The notes under the pieces are model-generated. The model saw nothing but the letters and a program-made list of their open reading frames with translations, did not search any database and was not told the DNA's origin. The translations under genes and the position numbers were made by a program. From Pseudomonas fluorescens (GTDB taxonomy: Bacteria; Pseudomonadota; Gammaproteobacteria; Pseudomonadales; Pseudomonadaceae), in NCBI RefSeq assembly GCF_902497895.1, contig NZ_CABVHQ010000011.1, forward strand, positions 1 through 64,000: a stretch of DNA of 64,000 nucleotides. Reading direction: 5' to 3'. Below are positions 8,865-16,286 of this stretch, one piece after another (positions within the stretch are counted from its first letter, which is position 1; each line of letters starts with the position of its first letter).

Positions 8865-8985
8865 AGCGTCTTCTTTCGCCGCAAAAGGGTGAAGTCGATG
8901 TCGACTCAAGGGCCGTTTTCTACACCAAAGTAGCTCAGTTGACCGCGTTGAAACAATTTCGATTCATTGATAACCGTAACTGACA

Positions 8986-9012
8986 TAAAAACGGCCATCC
9001 GCGGATGGCCGT
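8986..9012 (-). terminator. Intrinsic terminator of the csbD-like gene
   Basis: On the minus strand a 10-bp stem ACGGCCATCC/GGATGGCCGT is followed by TTTT. It lies 25 bp past the csbD-like stop codon. Confidence 0.85.
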
Positions 9013-9036
9013 TCTACTGCAATCAAGCCGTCCACG

Positions 9037-9228
9037 TCAGGCTTTATCGATGGTTTTCTTGATCGCATCCTTGGCTTTGCCGACGGTTTGCTGGGCTTCG
9101 CCTTTGTTTTCCTGGATCTTGCCTTCCGTGCGCAGTTTTTCGTTGTCGGTGGCTTTGCCTACGCCTTGCTTGACGTTGCCGACCGCTTCGTTGGCCATGC
9201 CTTTCACTTTATCGCCAGTACTGCCCAT
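9037..9228 (-). CDS. CsbD family stress-response protein
   Basis: A 63-aa hydrophilic protein with the CsbD-like pattern: MGSTGDKVKGMANEAVGNVK, a KLRTEGKIQENKGEAQQ centre and a KAKDAIKKTID tail. Family members are small, helical and often induced by general stress; no biochemical function is known. The start at 9228 has AGGAG eight bases upstream. The frame can be extended to 9306 but the added residues do not fit the family. Single-gene unit ending at a strong terminator. Confidence 0.85.
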   Translation of the reverse strand: MGSTGDKVKGMANEAVGNVKQGVGKATDNEKLRTEGKIQENKGEAQQTVGKAKDAIKKTIDKA

Positions 9229-9427
9229 GATAGTTCTCCTGCAACGGTTCAAGGGGTGATAGACGCTACATAAAGGTTGACCCGAAGCCTTTGCACGGAG
9301 TTTCATTTATTTTCACTGGGTCATTTCATCGCCACCCGCAGGTTTGACTTTATGTTTACCCATCAACCCACGAGAATGCGCAACGTATTCAGGCCATGGC
9401 GCTGAAGATCCAACCCGTAGGAATGTT

Positions 9428-9805
9428 ATGAAACTCGATAAAACGCAGGCCATCGCCCGCAGAAACCAGGAACTCGGCGGCGCTGTGCTGGGCGTCAATA
9501 ACTGCCACTTCACCGAACTGAACCGTAACAAGAATATCTGGTGGTTCGATATTCCCGTCAGCCGCCTGGCCATCGGCCAATACGAGTGGATTCACTTGTT
9601 GCTGCACACCCCGAGCACCGATCAGCTGCTGCACCTGAAAGTGCCGACGGCGTTCCTGCGCGAGAAGATGGAAGGCCTGGTGGTACGCAACCAAGGCAAA
9701 CGCAAACCTACCGTGAGCCTGGAGCTGAGCGCCGACAAGGACGCCTTCCTTGAAGACGTGCGTCCAGCCGGTACCGGGGTGAATTTCGCGAAGTTTTTGC
9801 TGTAA
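9428..9805 (+). CDS. Conserved hypothetical protein (125 aa)
   Basis: Not recognised as a named family. The 125-aa product has no signal peptide or membrane segment and is rich in charged residues, with NIWWFDIPVSRL and EWIHLLLHTPSTDQLLHLKV in the middle and a basic KRKPTVSLELS segment near the end. The start at 9428 has AGGA upstream and the gene ends before a strong terminator, so it looks like a genuine single-gene unit. The composition suggests a small cytosolic protein. Confidence 0.7.
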   Translation: MKLDKTQAIARRNQELGGAVLGVNNCHFTELNRNKNIWWFDIPVSRLAIGQYEWIHLLLHTPSTDQLLHLKVPTAFLREKMEGLVVRNQGKRKPTVSLELSADKDAFLEDVRPAGTGVNFAKFLL

Positions 9806-9831
9806 CCCGCGACCTTTCCAACTCGCCAGCG

Positions 9832-9867
9832 AAAAATCCGGAAACCGCCAAGGACTCCGGATTTTTT
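9832..9867 (+). terminator. Intrinsic terminator after the 125-aa gene
   Basis: AATCCGGA and TCCGGATT pair, followed by TTTT. It isolates the upstream gene from plsB. Confidence 0.85.
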
Positions 9868-9980
9868 ATGCCTGTCACACTCGGAATGGGGCCAAGTGCA
9901 AGACCGGGATAAAACCCTCGAATCAACTTTACTTCCCTGCTTTTTTGCCGATTTTCGGCGAATACGGCACACTACCGGGC

Positions 9981-10003
9981 CCGAGCAGCTGCTCGGTTTT
10001 TTT
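9981..10003 (+). terminator. Terminator-like palindrome just before plsB
   Basis: CCGAGCAGCTGCTCGG is a perfect 16-bp palindrome followed at once by seven T residues. It ends 19 bp before the plsB ATG, downstream of the previous gene's own terminator. Its place inside the probable plsB leader fits an attenuator, but this is inference. Confidence 0.6.
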
Positions 10004-10022
10004 CAACTAGCGCAGAAGCCGT

Positions 10023-12518
10023 ATGACCCGCTCCCCGTTCCGCCGTCTGGTATTTGGCACCTTGCGCCGACTGTTGTACCTCTGGGTTCGCTCGGAGACG
10101 ATCAACCAGTCGTCCTTCACCCTCAACCTCGACCGCAGTCGCCCGGTGTTCTACGTCCTGCAAAGCCCATCGCTGACCGACCTGGCGGTGCTCGACACCG
10201 AGTGCACCAAGGCTGGCCTGCCACGCCCGGTGTTGCCGGTATCGGTGGGCGATCTGCTGGAGCCGGCCGCGTTCTTCTACCTGACGCCGGAGCCCGACTG
10301 GCTTGGCCGCCAGGACAAACGCGGGGCACCGCCGACCCTGACGCGCCTGGTCAGTGCCTTGAGCCAGAACGCCGCCGAAAACGCGCAGATCATCCCGGTC
10401 AGCGTGTTCTGGGGCCAATCCCCGGACAGCGAATCGAGCCCGTGGAAACTGTTGTTTGCCGATAGCTGGGCGGTCACCGGGCGCCTGCGCCGGCTGCTGA
10501 GCATCATGATTCTGGGGCGCAAGACCCGCGTGCAGTTCTCGGCGCCGATTCATCTGCGCGAATTGATCGAGCACAACAAAGGTCACGAGCGCACCGTACG
10601 CATGGCCCAGCGGATTCTGCGGGTGCACTTTCGCAATCTGAAAGCCGCGGTGATCGGCCCGGACATTTCCCACCGGCGCAATCTGGTCAAGGGCCTGCTG
10701 AATCAGCCGCTGGTCAAGCAAGCGATCCTCGAAGAAGCCGAACGCGAGAACATCTCCCCGGAAAAAGCCAAGGCCCTGGCGCTGCGCTACGGCAATGAAA
10801 TCGCCTCGGACTACACCTTCACCGCGATCCGCTTTCTCGAAGTGGTACTGAGCTGGTTCTGGAACAAGATCTACGACGGGATCAAGGTCAACCATATCGA
10901 AGGCGTACAGGCCGTCGCCCAAGGTCACGAAGTGATCTATGTGCCGTGCCATCGCAGCCATATCGACTATCTGCTGCTGTCCTACCTGCTGTTTCGCAAC
11001 GGCCTGACCCCGCCGCACATTGCCGCCGGGATCAACCTGAACATGCCGGTGATTGGCAGCCTGCTGCGGCGCGGCGGAGCGTTTTTCATGCGCCGCACCT
11101 TCAAGGGCAACCCGCTCTACACCTCGGTGTTCAACGAATACCTGCATACCCTGTTCACCAAAGGCTTCCCGGTGGAGTACTTCGTCGAAGGCGGCCGCTC
11201 GCGTACCGGGCGCATGCTGCAACCCAAGACCGGGATGCTCGCCATCACCCTGCGCAGCTTCCTGCGCTCATCGCGGATGCCGATTGTCTTCATCCCGGTG
11301 TATATCGGTTACGAGCGCGTCCTCGAAGGCCGGACCTACCTCGGCGAGCTGCGCGGAGCGACCAAGAAAAAAGAATCGATCTTCGACATTTTCAAGGTCA
11401 TCGGCGCCCTCAAGCAGCGCTTCGGCCAGGTCGCGGTGAACTTTGGCGAACCGATCAAACTGGCAGAATTCCTCGACAGCGAGCAGCCCGACTGGCGCTC
11501 CCAGGAACTCGGTCCGCAGTTCCGCCCGGCGTGGCTGAACGAAACCACCCATCGCCTCGGCGAGCGAGTGGCCCGGCACTTGAACGAAGCCGCGGCGATC
11601 AACCCGGTCAATCTGGTGGCACTGGCCTTGCTCTCCACCAGCCGGCTGGCTCTGGATGATCGCGCCATGGCGCGGGTCCTGGATCTCTATCTGGCATTGT
11701 TGCGGCGCGTGCCCTACTCGCCCCATACCACCCTGCCGGAAGGTGATGGCCGCGCGCTGATCGAGCACGTCAAAGACATGGACCTGCTTTCCGAGCAGAG
11801 CGATGCCTTGGGCAAGGTGCTCTACCTGGACGAGCAGAATGCCGTCCTGATGACTTACTACCGTAACAACGTGCTGCACATCTTCGCCCTGCCGGCGCTG
11901 TTGGCGAGCTTCTTCCAGAGCAGTTCGCGCATGAGCCGCGAGCAAATCCTGCGCTACACCCGGGCGCTGTATCCATACCTGCAATCGGAGCTGTTTATCC
12001 GCTGGTCACTGGATGAGCTGGATGCGGTGATCGATCAATGGCTCGAAGCCTTCGTCGAGCAAGGCCTGTTACGCTTCGAGAAGGAGGTGTACCTGCGCCC
12101 GGCACCAAGTTCACGGCATTTTGTCCTGCTGACCTTGCTGTCCAAGACCATCGCGCAAACCCTGCAACGTTTCTATATGGCCATCTCGCTGCTGCTCAAC
12201 AGCGGTCAGAACAGCATCAGCGCCGAAGAACTGGAAGACCTCTGCACCGTCATGGCCCAGCGCCTGTCGATCCTGCATGGCCTGAACGCACCGGAATTCT
12301 TCGACAAGAGCCTGTTCCGTCACTTCATTCAAACCCTGCTGGATCTCGACGTACTGCGTCGCGACGAAACCGGCAAGCTGAGCTATCACACACTGCTCGG
12401 TGAGCTGGCCGAAGGCGCGGCCAAGCGCGTATTGCCGGCGGAAATCCGCTTGTCGATTCGCCAGGTGGCGTTGCATCGCAGTGAAGATGCGGCGGATCAG
12501 CCAGAAAACGTCGGATAG
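10023..12518 (+). CDS. plsB: Glycerol-3-phosphate 1-O-acyltransferase PlsB
   Basis: An 831-aa inner-membrane enzyme that adds the first acyl chain (from acyl-ACP or acyl-CoA) to sn-glycerol 3-phosphate, the start of phospholipid synthesis. The HX4D catalytic motif is HRSHID at residue 310, and the glycerol-3-phosphate motif [11 protein letters not shown] begins at residue 387; [10 protein letters not shown] is motif IV. Length is normal for PlsB. There is no good ribosome site before the ATG and a terminator-like palindrome stands 20 bp upstream. As I recall, P. aeruginosa has plsB near the mexJK and rsmJ genes, as here. Confidence 0.96.
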   Translation: MTRSPFRRLVFGTLRRLLYLWVRSETINQSSFTLNLDRSRPVFYVLQSPSLTDLAVLDTECTKAGLPRPVLPVSVGDLLEPAAFFYLTPEPDWLGRQDKRGAPPTLTRLVSALSQNAAENAQIIPVSVFWGQSPDSESSPWKLLFADSWAVTGRLRRLLSIMILGRKTRVQFSAPIHLRELIEHNKGHERTVRMAQRILRVHFRNLKAAVIGPDISHRRNLVKGLLNQPLVKQAILEEAERENISPEKAKALALRYGNEIASDYTFTAIRFLEVVLSWFWNKIYDGIKVNHIEGVQAVAQGHEVIYVPCHRSHIDYLLLSYLLFRNGLTPPHIAAGINLNMPVIGSLLRRGGAFFMRRTFKGNPLYTSVFNEYLHTLFTKGFPVEYFVEGGRSRTGRMLQPKTGMLAITLRSFLRSSRMPIVFIPVYIGYERVLEGRTYLGELRGATKKKESIFDIFKVIGALKQRFGQVAVNFGEPIKLAEFLDSEQPDWRSQELGPQFRPAWLNETTHRLGERVARHLNEAAAINPVNLVALALLSTSRLALDDRAMARVLDLYLALLRRVPYSPHTTLPEGDGRALIEHVKDMDLLSEQSDALGKVLYLDEQNAVLMTYYRNNVLHIFALPALLASFFQSSSRMSREQILRYTRALYPYLQSELFIRWSLDELDAVIDQWLEAFVEQGLLRFEKEVYLRPAPSSRHFVLLTLLSKTIAQTLQRFYMAISLLLNSGQNSISAEELEDLCTVMAQRLSILHGLNAPEFFDKSLFRHFIQTLLDLDVLRRDETGKLSYHTLLGELAEGAAKRVLPAEIRLSIRQVALHRSEDAADQPENVG

Positions 12519-12591
12519 ATAACTGCTGAAACGTCAGATAATTCGGCAATGAAGCAAGGATGCTTCCTTGAAGGAATTTCTAGCTGAATCT

Positions 12592-12620
12592 CCGACTACG
12601 CTGCTCAGTACGTCGGTTTT
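12592..12620 (+). terminator. Probable terminator after plsB
   Basis: CCGACTAC pairs with GTACGTCGG, with one bulged base, and is followed by TTTTT. It lies about 75 bp past the plsB stop. Confidence 0.55.
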
Positions 12621-12643
12621 TCGACGCTAACGATAAGGACATC

Positions 12644-12976
12644 ATGATGACCAGCGAACCCGTATATACCCTTGACGGCAAAGTTCAAATAGGACTGCCC
12701 GCGAATTCAACGTTGACCGTCACTTTGCAGGACGTCTCTCTGGCCGATGCTCCCGCCAAGGAACTTGCCCGCAGCGTAACCCCCAATGCAGAAACCGCAG
12801 GTTTGGACTTTAATCTTGTCTATGCTGCAGCCAACGTCGAACCCGGTCATAGCTATGCAATCCAGGCGAACATCGAATCAAATGGCCAACTGATTTTTAC
12901 CACCACAGAGCATCACCGGGTAGAGCCAGATGCCGCTAACCTGCAACCATTGGAAATCCTGGTCAGGAAAGTCTGA
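12644..12976 (+). CDS. YbaY-domain protein without signal peptide
   Basis: A 110-aa protein made almost only of a YbaY-type beta-sandwich domain (pilotin-like, lipoprotein-associated family): KVQIGLPANSTLTVTLQDVS, then a PGHSYAIQANIESNGQLIFT strand pair and a TTEHHRV turn. It has an AAGGA ribosome site but no signal sequence, so it would be cytosolic as written. The next gene is a clear paralogue with a lipoprotein signal, pointing to a tandem duplication. The role is unknown. Confidence 0.75.
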   Translation: MMTSEPVYTLDGKVQIGLPANSTLTVTLQDVSLADAPAKELARSVTPNAETAGLDFNLVYAAANVEPGHSYAIQANIESNGQLIFTTTEHHRVEPDAANLQPLEILVRKV

Positions 12977-13125
12977 TCAAAAAGGATGCTGCATAGTATT
13001 TATGTATTGAAGTCCGAACAGCTCACCGTTTCATGGCTGACCGCAAGCCCATACACGTTGGCCGCTTTCGCGGGACTTCTTGAGTAATAGTGTCGACACC
13101 TTTTACGAATAAAATCCGCTAAATT

Positions 13126-13159
13126 GTCGTTGACGCCGATCTTCTTCAGCGTCAACGAC
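13126..13159 (+). promoter_or_regulatory. Perfect stem-loop in the leader of the YbaY lipoprotein gene
   Basis: GTCGTTGACG and CGTCAACGAC form a perfect 10-bp stem with a 14-base loop, ending 12 bp before the chosen ATG. There is no T run, so it is not an intrinsic terminator; it could control translation or mRNA stability, or be a protein binding site. Confidence 0.5.
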
Positions 13160-13171
13160 ATGGATAATCCT

Positions 13172-13570
13172 ATGAAGAAACTCTCGCTATTGGGACTGGC
13201 AGCTTTACTCAGTGCCTGCCAAACCATGCAACCTGCCGCCAAAACCAGCCTCGACGGCGAAGTGTTCTACCTGCAACGCATCGCCCTGCCGCCGAACGCG
13301 ACCCTGAGGGTCAGCCTGCAGGACGTTTCTCTCGCCGACGCCCCAGCGGTGGTGCTGGACGAACAGAGTGGCCCGGTCAAGGGCCAGGTGCCACTGCCCT
13401 TCCACCTCAGCTATGACCCGGCCCACGTCAAACCCGGCCATCGTTATTCGGTCAGCGCGCGGATCGAAGTGGATGGCAGGTTGATGTTCATCTCCACTGA
13501 ACATCACGCCGTACAACTCGATGGCAAGGATCCGCAGCCGTTGAACATCCGCGTCGATGCGGTACGTTGA
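13172..13570 (+). CDS. YbaY family lipoprotein
   Basis: A 132-aa envelope lipoprotein. A short signal peptide (MKKLSLLGLAALLSAC) ends in a lipobox with Cys at residue 16, followed by a YbaY domain with LPPNATLRVSLQDVSLADAP, PGHRYSVSARIEVDGRLMF and TEHHAVQLDG. It matches the preceding gene closely along the domain. I start at 13172, which gives the canonical signal; the ATG at 13160 is an alternative. YbaY-domain proteins resemble pilotins, but no secretion genes are nearby, so the client is unknown. Confidence 0.8.
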   Translation: MKKLSLLGLAALLSACQTMQPAAKTSLDGEVFYLQRIALPPNATLRVSLQDVSLADAPAVVLDEQSGPVKGQVPLPFHLSYDPAHVKPGHRYSVSARIEVDGRLMFISTEHHAVQLDGKDPQPLNIRVDAVR

Positions 13571-13597
13571 TTTCCTCACTTGATTAAGGAAGCTGCC

Positions 13598-14287
13598 ATG
13601 CTCCGTCCTTCCCTTCGCTTCGCCGGCCTGTGCGCGGGCTTGTTGATATCCGCCAGTGCGCTGGCCTTGTCCCTGAACGATCTGTCGCAGACAGATGCTA
13701 CCGGCGGGCTCAAGGATGCGCTGACCCAGGGCGCGCAAGTCGCCGTCAAGCAACTGGGCACTCCCGGCGGCTTCAGCAACAACCCGGACGTAAAGATCGG
13801 ATTGCCGGGCCAACTGGGCAAGGTCGCCAAGAAGATGAAGCAGTTCGGTATGGGCGCCCAGGTCGACGAACTGGAAGCCAGCATGAACAAAGCTGCTGAA
13901 GCCGCGGTGCCGCAAGCCCAGGCGTTGCTGGTGGATGCGGTGAAGAAGATGAGCGTGGACGATGCCAAGGCCATTCTCAGCGGCGGCAAGGATTCAGCCA
14001 CGCAGTACCTGAGCAAAACCAGCCGTGAGCAGATCCGCGTCAAGTTCCTGCCGATCGTCAAACAAGCCACCGACAAGGTCGGTCTGGCCAAGCAGTACAA
14101 CTCCTTCGCCGGCCAGGCCGCGAGCCTTGGCGCACTGGACGCGAAAAATGCCAATATCGAAGGTTACGTGACCGAGCAGGCGCTCAACGGCCTATTCGAA
14201 ATGATCGGCAAGCAGGAGGAAACCCTCCGCCAGAACCCGGCGGCAGCGACCACCAGCCTGGCGAAGAAGGTGTTTGGGACGTTGTAA
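13598..14287 (+). CDS. DUF4197 domain periplasmic protein
   Basis: A 229-aa exported protein. The N-terminal signal peptide (LRFAGLCAGLLISASALALS) leads into a mostly alpha-helical DUF4197 domain: GGLKDALTQGAQVAVKQLG, then NNPDVKIGLPGQL and the conserved LSGGKDSATQYLSKTSREQI block, ending KKVFGTL. Function is not known for the family. An AAGGAAG site precedes the start at 13598. It lies 27 bp after the YbaY lipoprotein gene and is probably cotranscribed with it. Confidence 0.85.
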   Translation: MLRPSLRFAGLCAGLLISASALALSLNDLSQTDATGGLKDALTQGAQVAVKQLGTPGGFSNNPDVKIGLPGQLGKVAKKMKQFGMGAQVDELEASMNKAAEAAVPQAQALLVDAVKKMSVDDAKAILSGGKDSATQYLSKTSREQIRVKFLPIVKQATDKVGLAKQYNSFAGQAASLGALDAKNANIEGYVTEQALNGLFEMIGKQEETLRQNPAAATTSLAKKVFGTL

Positions 14288-14296
14288 ACGTCAAGA

Positions 14297-14332
14297 TCAA
14301 AAGTTCGCAGCCTGCGGCAGCTCCTACGCCCA
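14297..14332. repeat. Single REP arm (family B)
   Basis: One copy of the REP core (CGCAGCCTGCGGCAGCTCCTACG) lies between the converging DUF4197 and Fic genes and touches the end of the Fic frame. Confidence 0.8.
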
Positions 14333-15679
14333 GGCTTTTTTGATGTCCTGGCTGTCACGCAGAAAGAATACCCACTCACGGCCCTGCTTGTTTTTCTCGA
14401 AGATCTTCAGCTCTACCAATCCATTCAACGTGGCCGACGCCGTGTTGTACGAGCAATCCAGATTGTCCTTCACATTCACGGCCGTGAATTCCTTGGCCAT
14501 GCCACTCTTGGCCACCTGAAGCACGGTTCGTTGCTTTTCGCTCAACTGCTTGAACAACCCGGACTCTTCCAGCCATCGATCAAAACCCTCGGCATACGCC
14601 AGGCTCTTCTGATAAGCAGCAGTGAACCCGGTCACCGCACGGACAATCACCGAACACTGGTCATCGATGAAATAGGTCAGGTCCAACTCATCCGTTTCGC
14701 TATGCAAATAGGCCCGCCCATATTTCAGCGGCGCGTTGCGTAACAGGATGCTGATGGCGATGTAGCGAAACGCCGCGAAGTCGTTCTTGAACATGAACCA
14801 ATAAAACAATGCGCGCGCCACACGGCCATTGCCATCACGGAAGGGGTGCTCGTACCCGAGGGCAAAATGCAGGGCGATGCCCTTGATCAACGGATGAAGG
14901 TAATCATTGCGCAAAGGATCGTTGTGAGAATGATTGATCCAGTTCGACAGCCCATTGAGCCTGGCCTGGATACCCGCCGCCGGTGGCGGCGTATGGACGG
15001 TGTTGCCTTGACCATCCTGGACGACCACCTCGTCATTGACCCTGAAAGCGCCCGGTGAGTATTGGCTGTCGTCGATGCCCTCGACTCCGACCCTATGCAG
15101 TTGGGTGATCAGTTCGACGCTCAGCGGTTCATGCCGTTGGTCCCAGGCAAAGATCATCATTTTGTAGTTGCCGATGACCATCCGCTCATCCGGGGTGCGC
15201 GGCAGTCGGTTGCGCTTGAGCATATCCTTGGCCACCAGCGTGGTGGTCGCCGCACCTTCAAGCTGGCTGCTGCTGATGGCCTCGTCTTCGATCAAATCAT
15301 TGAGCAGATAATTGAAATGCGCTCGCTCACCGATCTTGCCGGTCATGTATTCCAGGGCGGCGGTGGTCGCCTGGCGATCGACGGTCGAGAGGGTCTTTTG
15401 CGCGAGGGGCGAGAGGATGAATTTTCCCCACTGAGTGGGCTCCCCCAACGGTAGCAGATCGGAGTATTGAGCAGCCCGAGCCTTCTTGACGAGGGCCCAG
15501 CACAAGGTCGAATCAAGCCCGGGCCCCCAACGATAACGCAGTTCGTCGAACGGCAGATAACGACCCTGCTCATCCAGCGGTTTAAGCAACGCCAGATACT
15601 CGGGCAACTTCTCCTTGTAAGGAGATTGGGCCAAGAGATCGAAAACACTGTCCGGATTTGCCGGAGGACCTTTGATCAT
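14324..15679 (-). CDS. Fic family protein with N-terminal inhibitory helix
   Basis: A 451-aa protein of the Fic fold, which usually transfers AMP from ATP to a hydroxyl side chain of a target protein. The catalytic motif is HPFRDGNGRVAR, matching HxFxxGNGRxxR with His and Arg intact. Upstream, SSQLEGA fits the inhibitory motif SxxxEG of class II (self-inhibited) Fic proteins, whose Glu blocks ATP. An N-terminal Fic_N-like region and a C-terminal winged-helix-like region (AVNVKDNLDCSYNTASATLNGL) are present. I start at 15679. No antitoxin gene is adjacent, in keeping with inhibition in cis. Confidence 0.88.
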   Translation of the reverse strand: MIKGPPANPDSVFDLLAQSPYKEKLPEYLALLKPLDEQGRYLPFDELRYRWGPGLDSTLCWALVKKARAAQYSDLLPLGEPTQWGKFILSPLAQKTLSTVDRQATTAALEYMTGKIGERAHFNYLLNDLIEDEAISSSQLEGAATTTLVAKDMLKRNRLPRTPDERMVIGNYKMMIFAWDQRHEPLSVELITQLHRVGVEGIDDSQYSPGAFRVNDEVVVQDGQGNTVHTPPPAAGIQARLNGLSNWINHSHNDPLRNDYLHPLIKGIALHFALGYEHPFRDGNGRVARALFYWFMFKNDFAAFRYIAISILLRNAPLKYGRAYLHSETDELDLTYFIDDQCSVIVRAVTGFTAAYQKSLAYAEGFDRWLEESGLFKQLSEKQRTVLQVAKSGMAKEFTAVNVKDNLDCSYNTASATLNGLVELKIFEKNKQGREWVFFLRDSQDIKKAWA

Positions 15680-15682
15680 CAC

Positions 15683-15759
15683 TGTCTCAAAAAAGCTGAA
15701 AACTGAGCTTTGAGTACAGCACAATCAGGGCCATGTCAATAATCATAAAAATTGAGACA
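15683..15759. promoter_or_regulatory. Fic promoter region with spaced inverted octamers
   Basis: TGTCTCAA (15683-15690) and TTGAGACA (15752-15759) are perfect reverse complements 61 bp apart, placed over the start region and promoter of the fic gene. They could bind the protein's own winged-helix tail, but this rests only on position. Confidence 0.35.
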
Positions 15760-15779
15760 TAACCCAACGCAAACACGAA

Positions 15780-15846
15780 GATCAAAAGATCAAAAGATCA
15801 AAAGATCAAAAGATCAAAAGATCGCAGCCTGCGGCAGCTCCTACGG
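15780..15846. repeat. Five-fold GATCAAAA tract joined to a REP arm
   Basis: The octamer GATCAAAA is repeated five times (15780-15819) and runs directly into a REP core. The octamer is the normal tail of REP family B, so this looks like slippage expansion of that tail. Confidence 0.85.
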
Positions 15847-16286
15847 GGGCGCGCACCCCACACAAACAGGCCGGCCGGTCGGCCGCCTCGCTTCTGCTTT
15901 GGCTTTTGATCTGGCTTTTGATCTACCCGCCCCTTCGGGAGGCCGAGTGGAGGCGTTCATCAGGGGGAAGGCGCGAAGCGGCGTTCGACGAAGTCGAACA
16001 CATCGAGAGGAGGTCGTCGCGAAGCAGACCGGAGGCGATGCCCCCTGATGAATGCCGGAGCGAGGGAACACCGAGCCTTAGCGAGGTGCCGGACGCCGGG
16101 GCGAAGCCTTTTGGTTACTTTTTGGCGTTTGAAAAAGTGACACGCCGTAAGGGCGGAACCATAAGTCGCCGTTACCGCAGAAATGGATATGTACACCCTC
16201 AAGCGTTAGGCCGGCTGCCAGGCCGCCTTCGCGAGCAGGCTCGCTCCCACAGTGGATCTGTGTACATCCATACCTGTCCCCCTTGG
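15847..16286. repeat. Gene-free block of compound repeats upstream of the mexK end
   Basis: About 440 bp without a gene. It holds TTCATCAGGGGG and its inverse CCCCCTGATGAA (15956-16052), an inner palindrome GTTCGACGAAGTCGAAC (15982-15998), a GTTACTTTTTGGCGTTTG segment, and a REP family C arm (CGAGCAGGCTCGCTCCCACA) at its right end. The GTTACTTTTTGGCG and AAGTGACACGCCGTAAGGGC stretches resemble intergenic repeat text I recall from other fluorescent pseudomonads. No coding sequence is supported. Confidence 0.6.
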
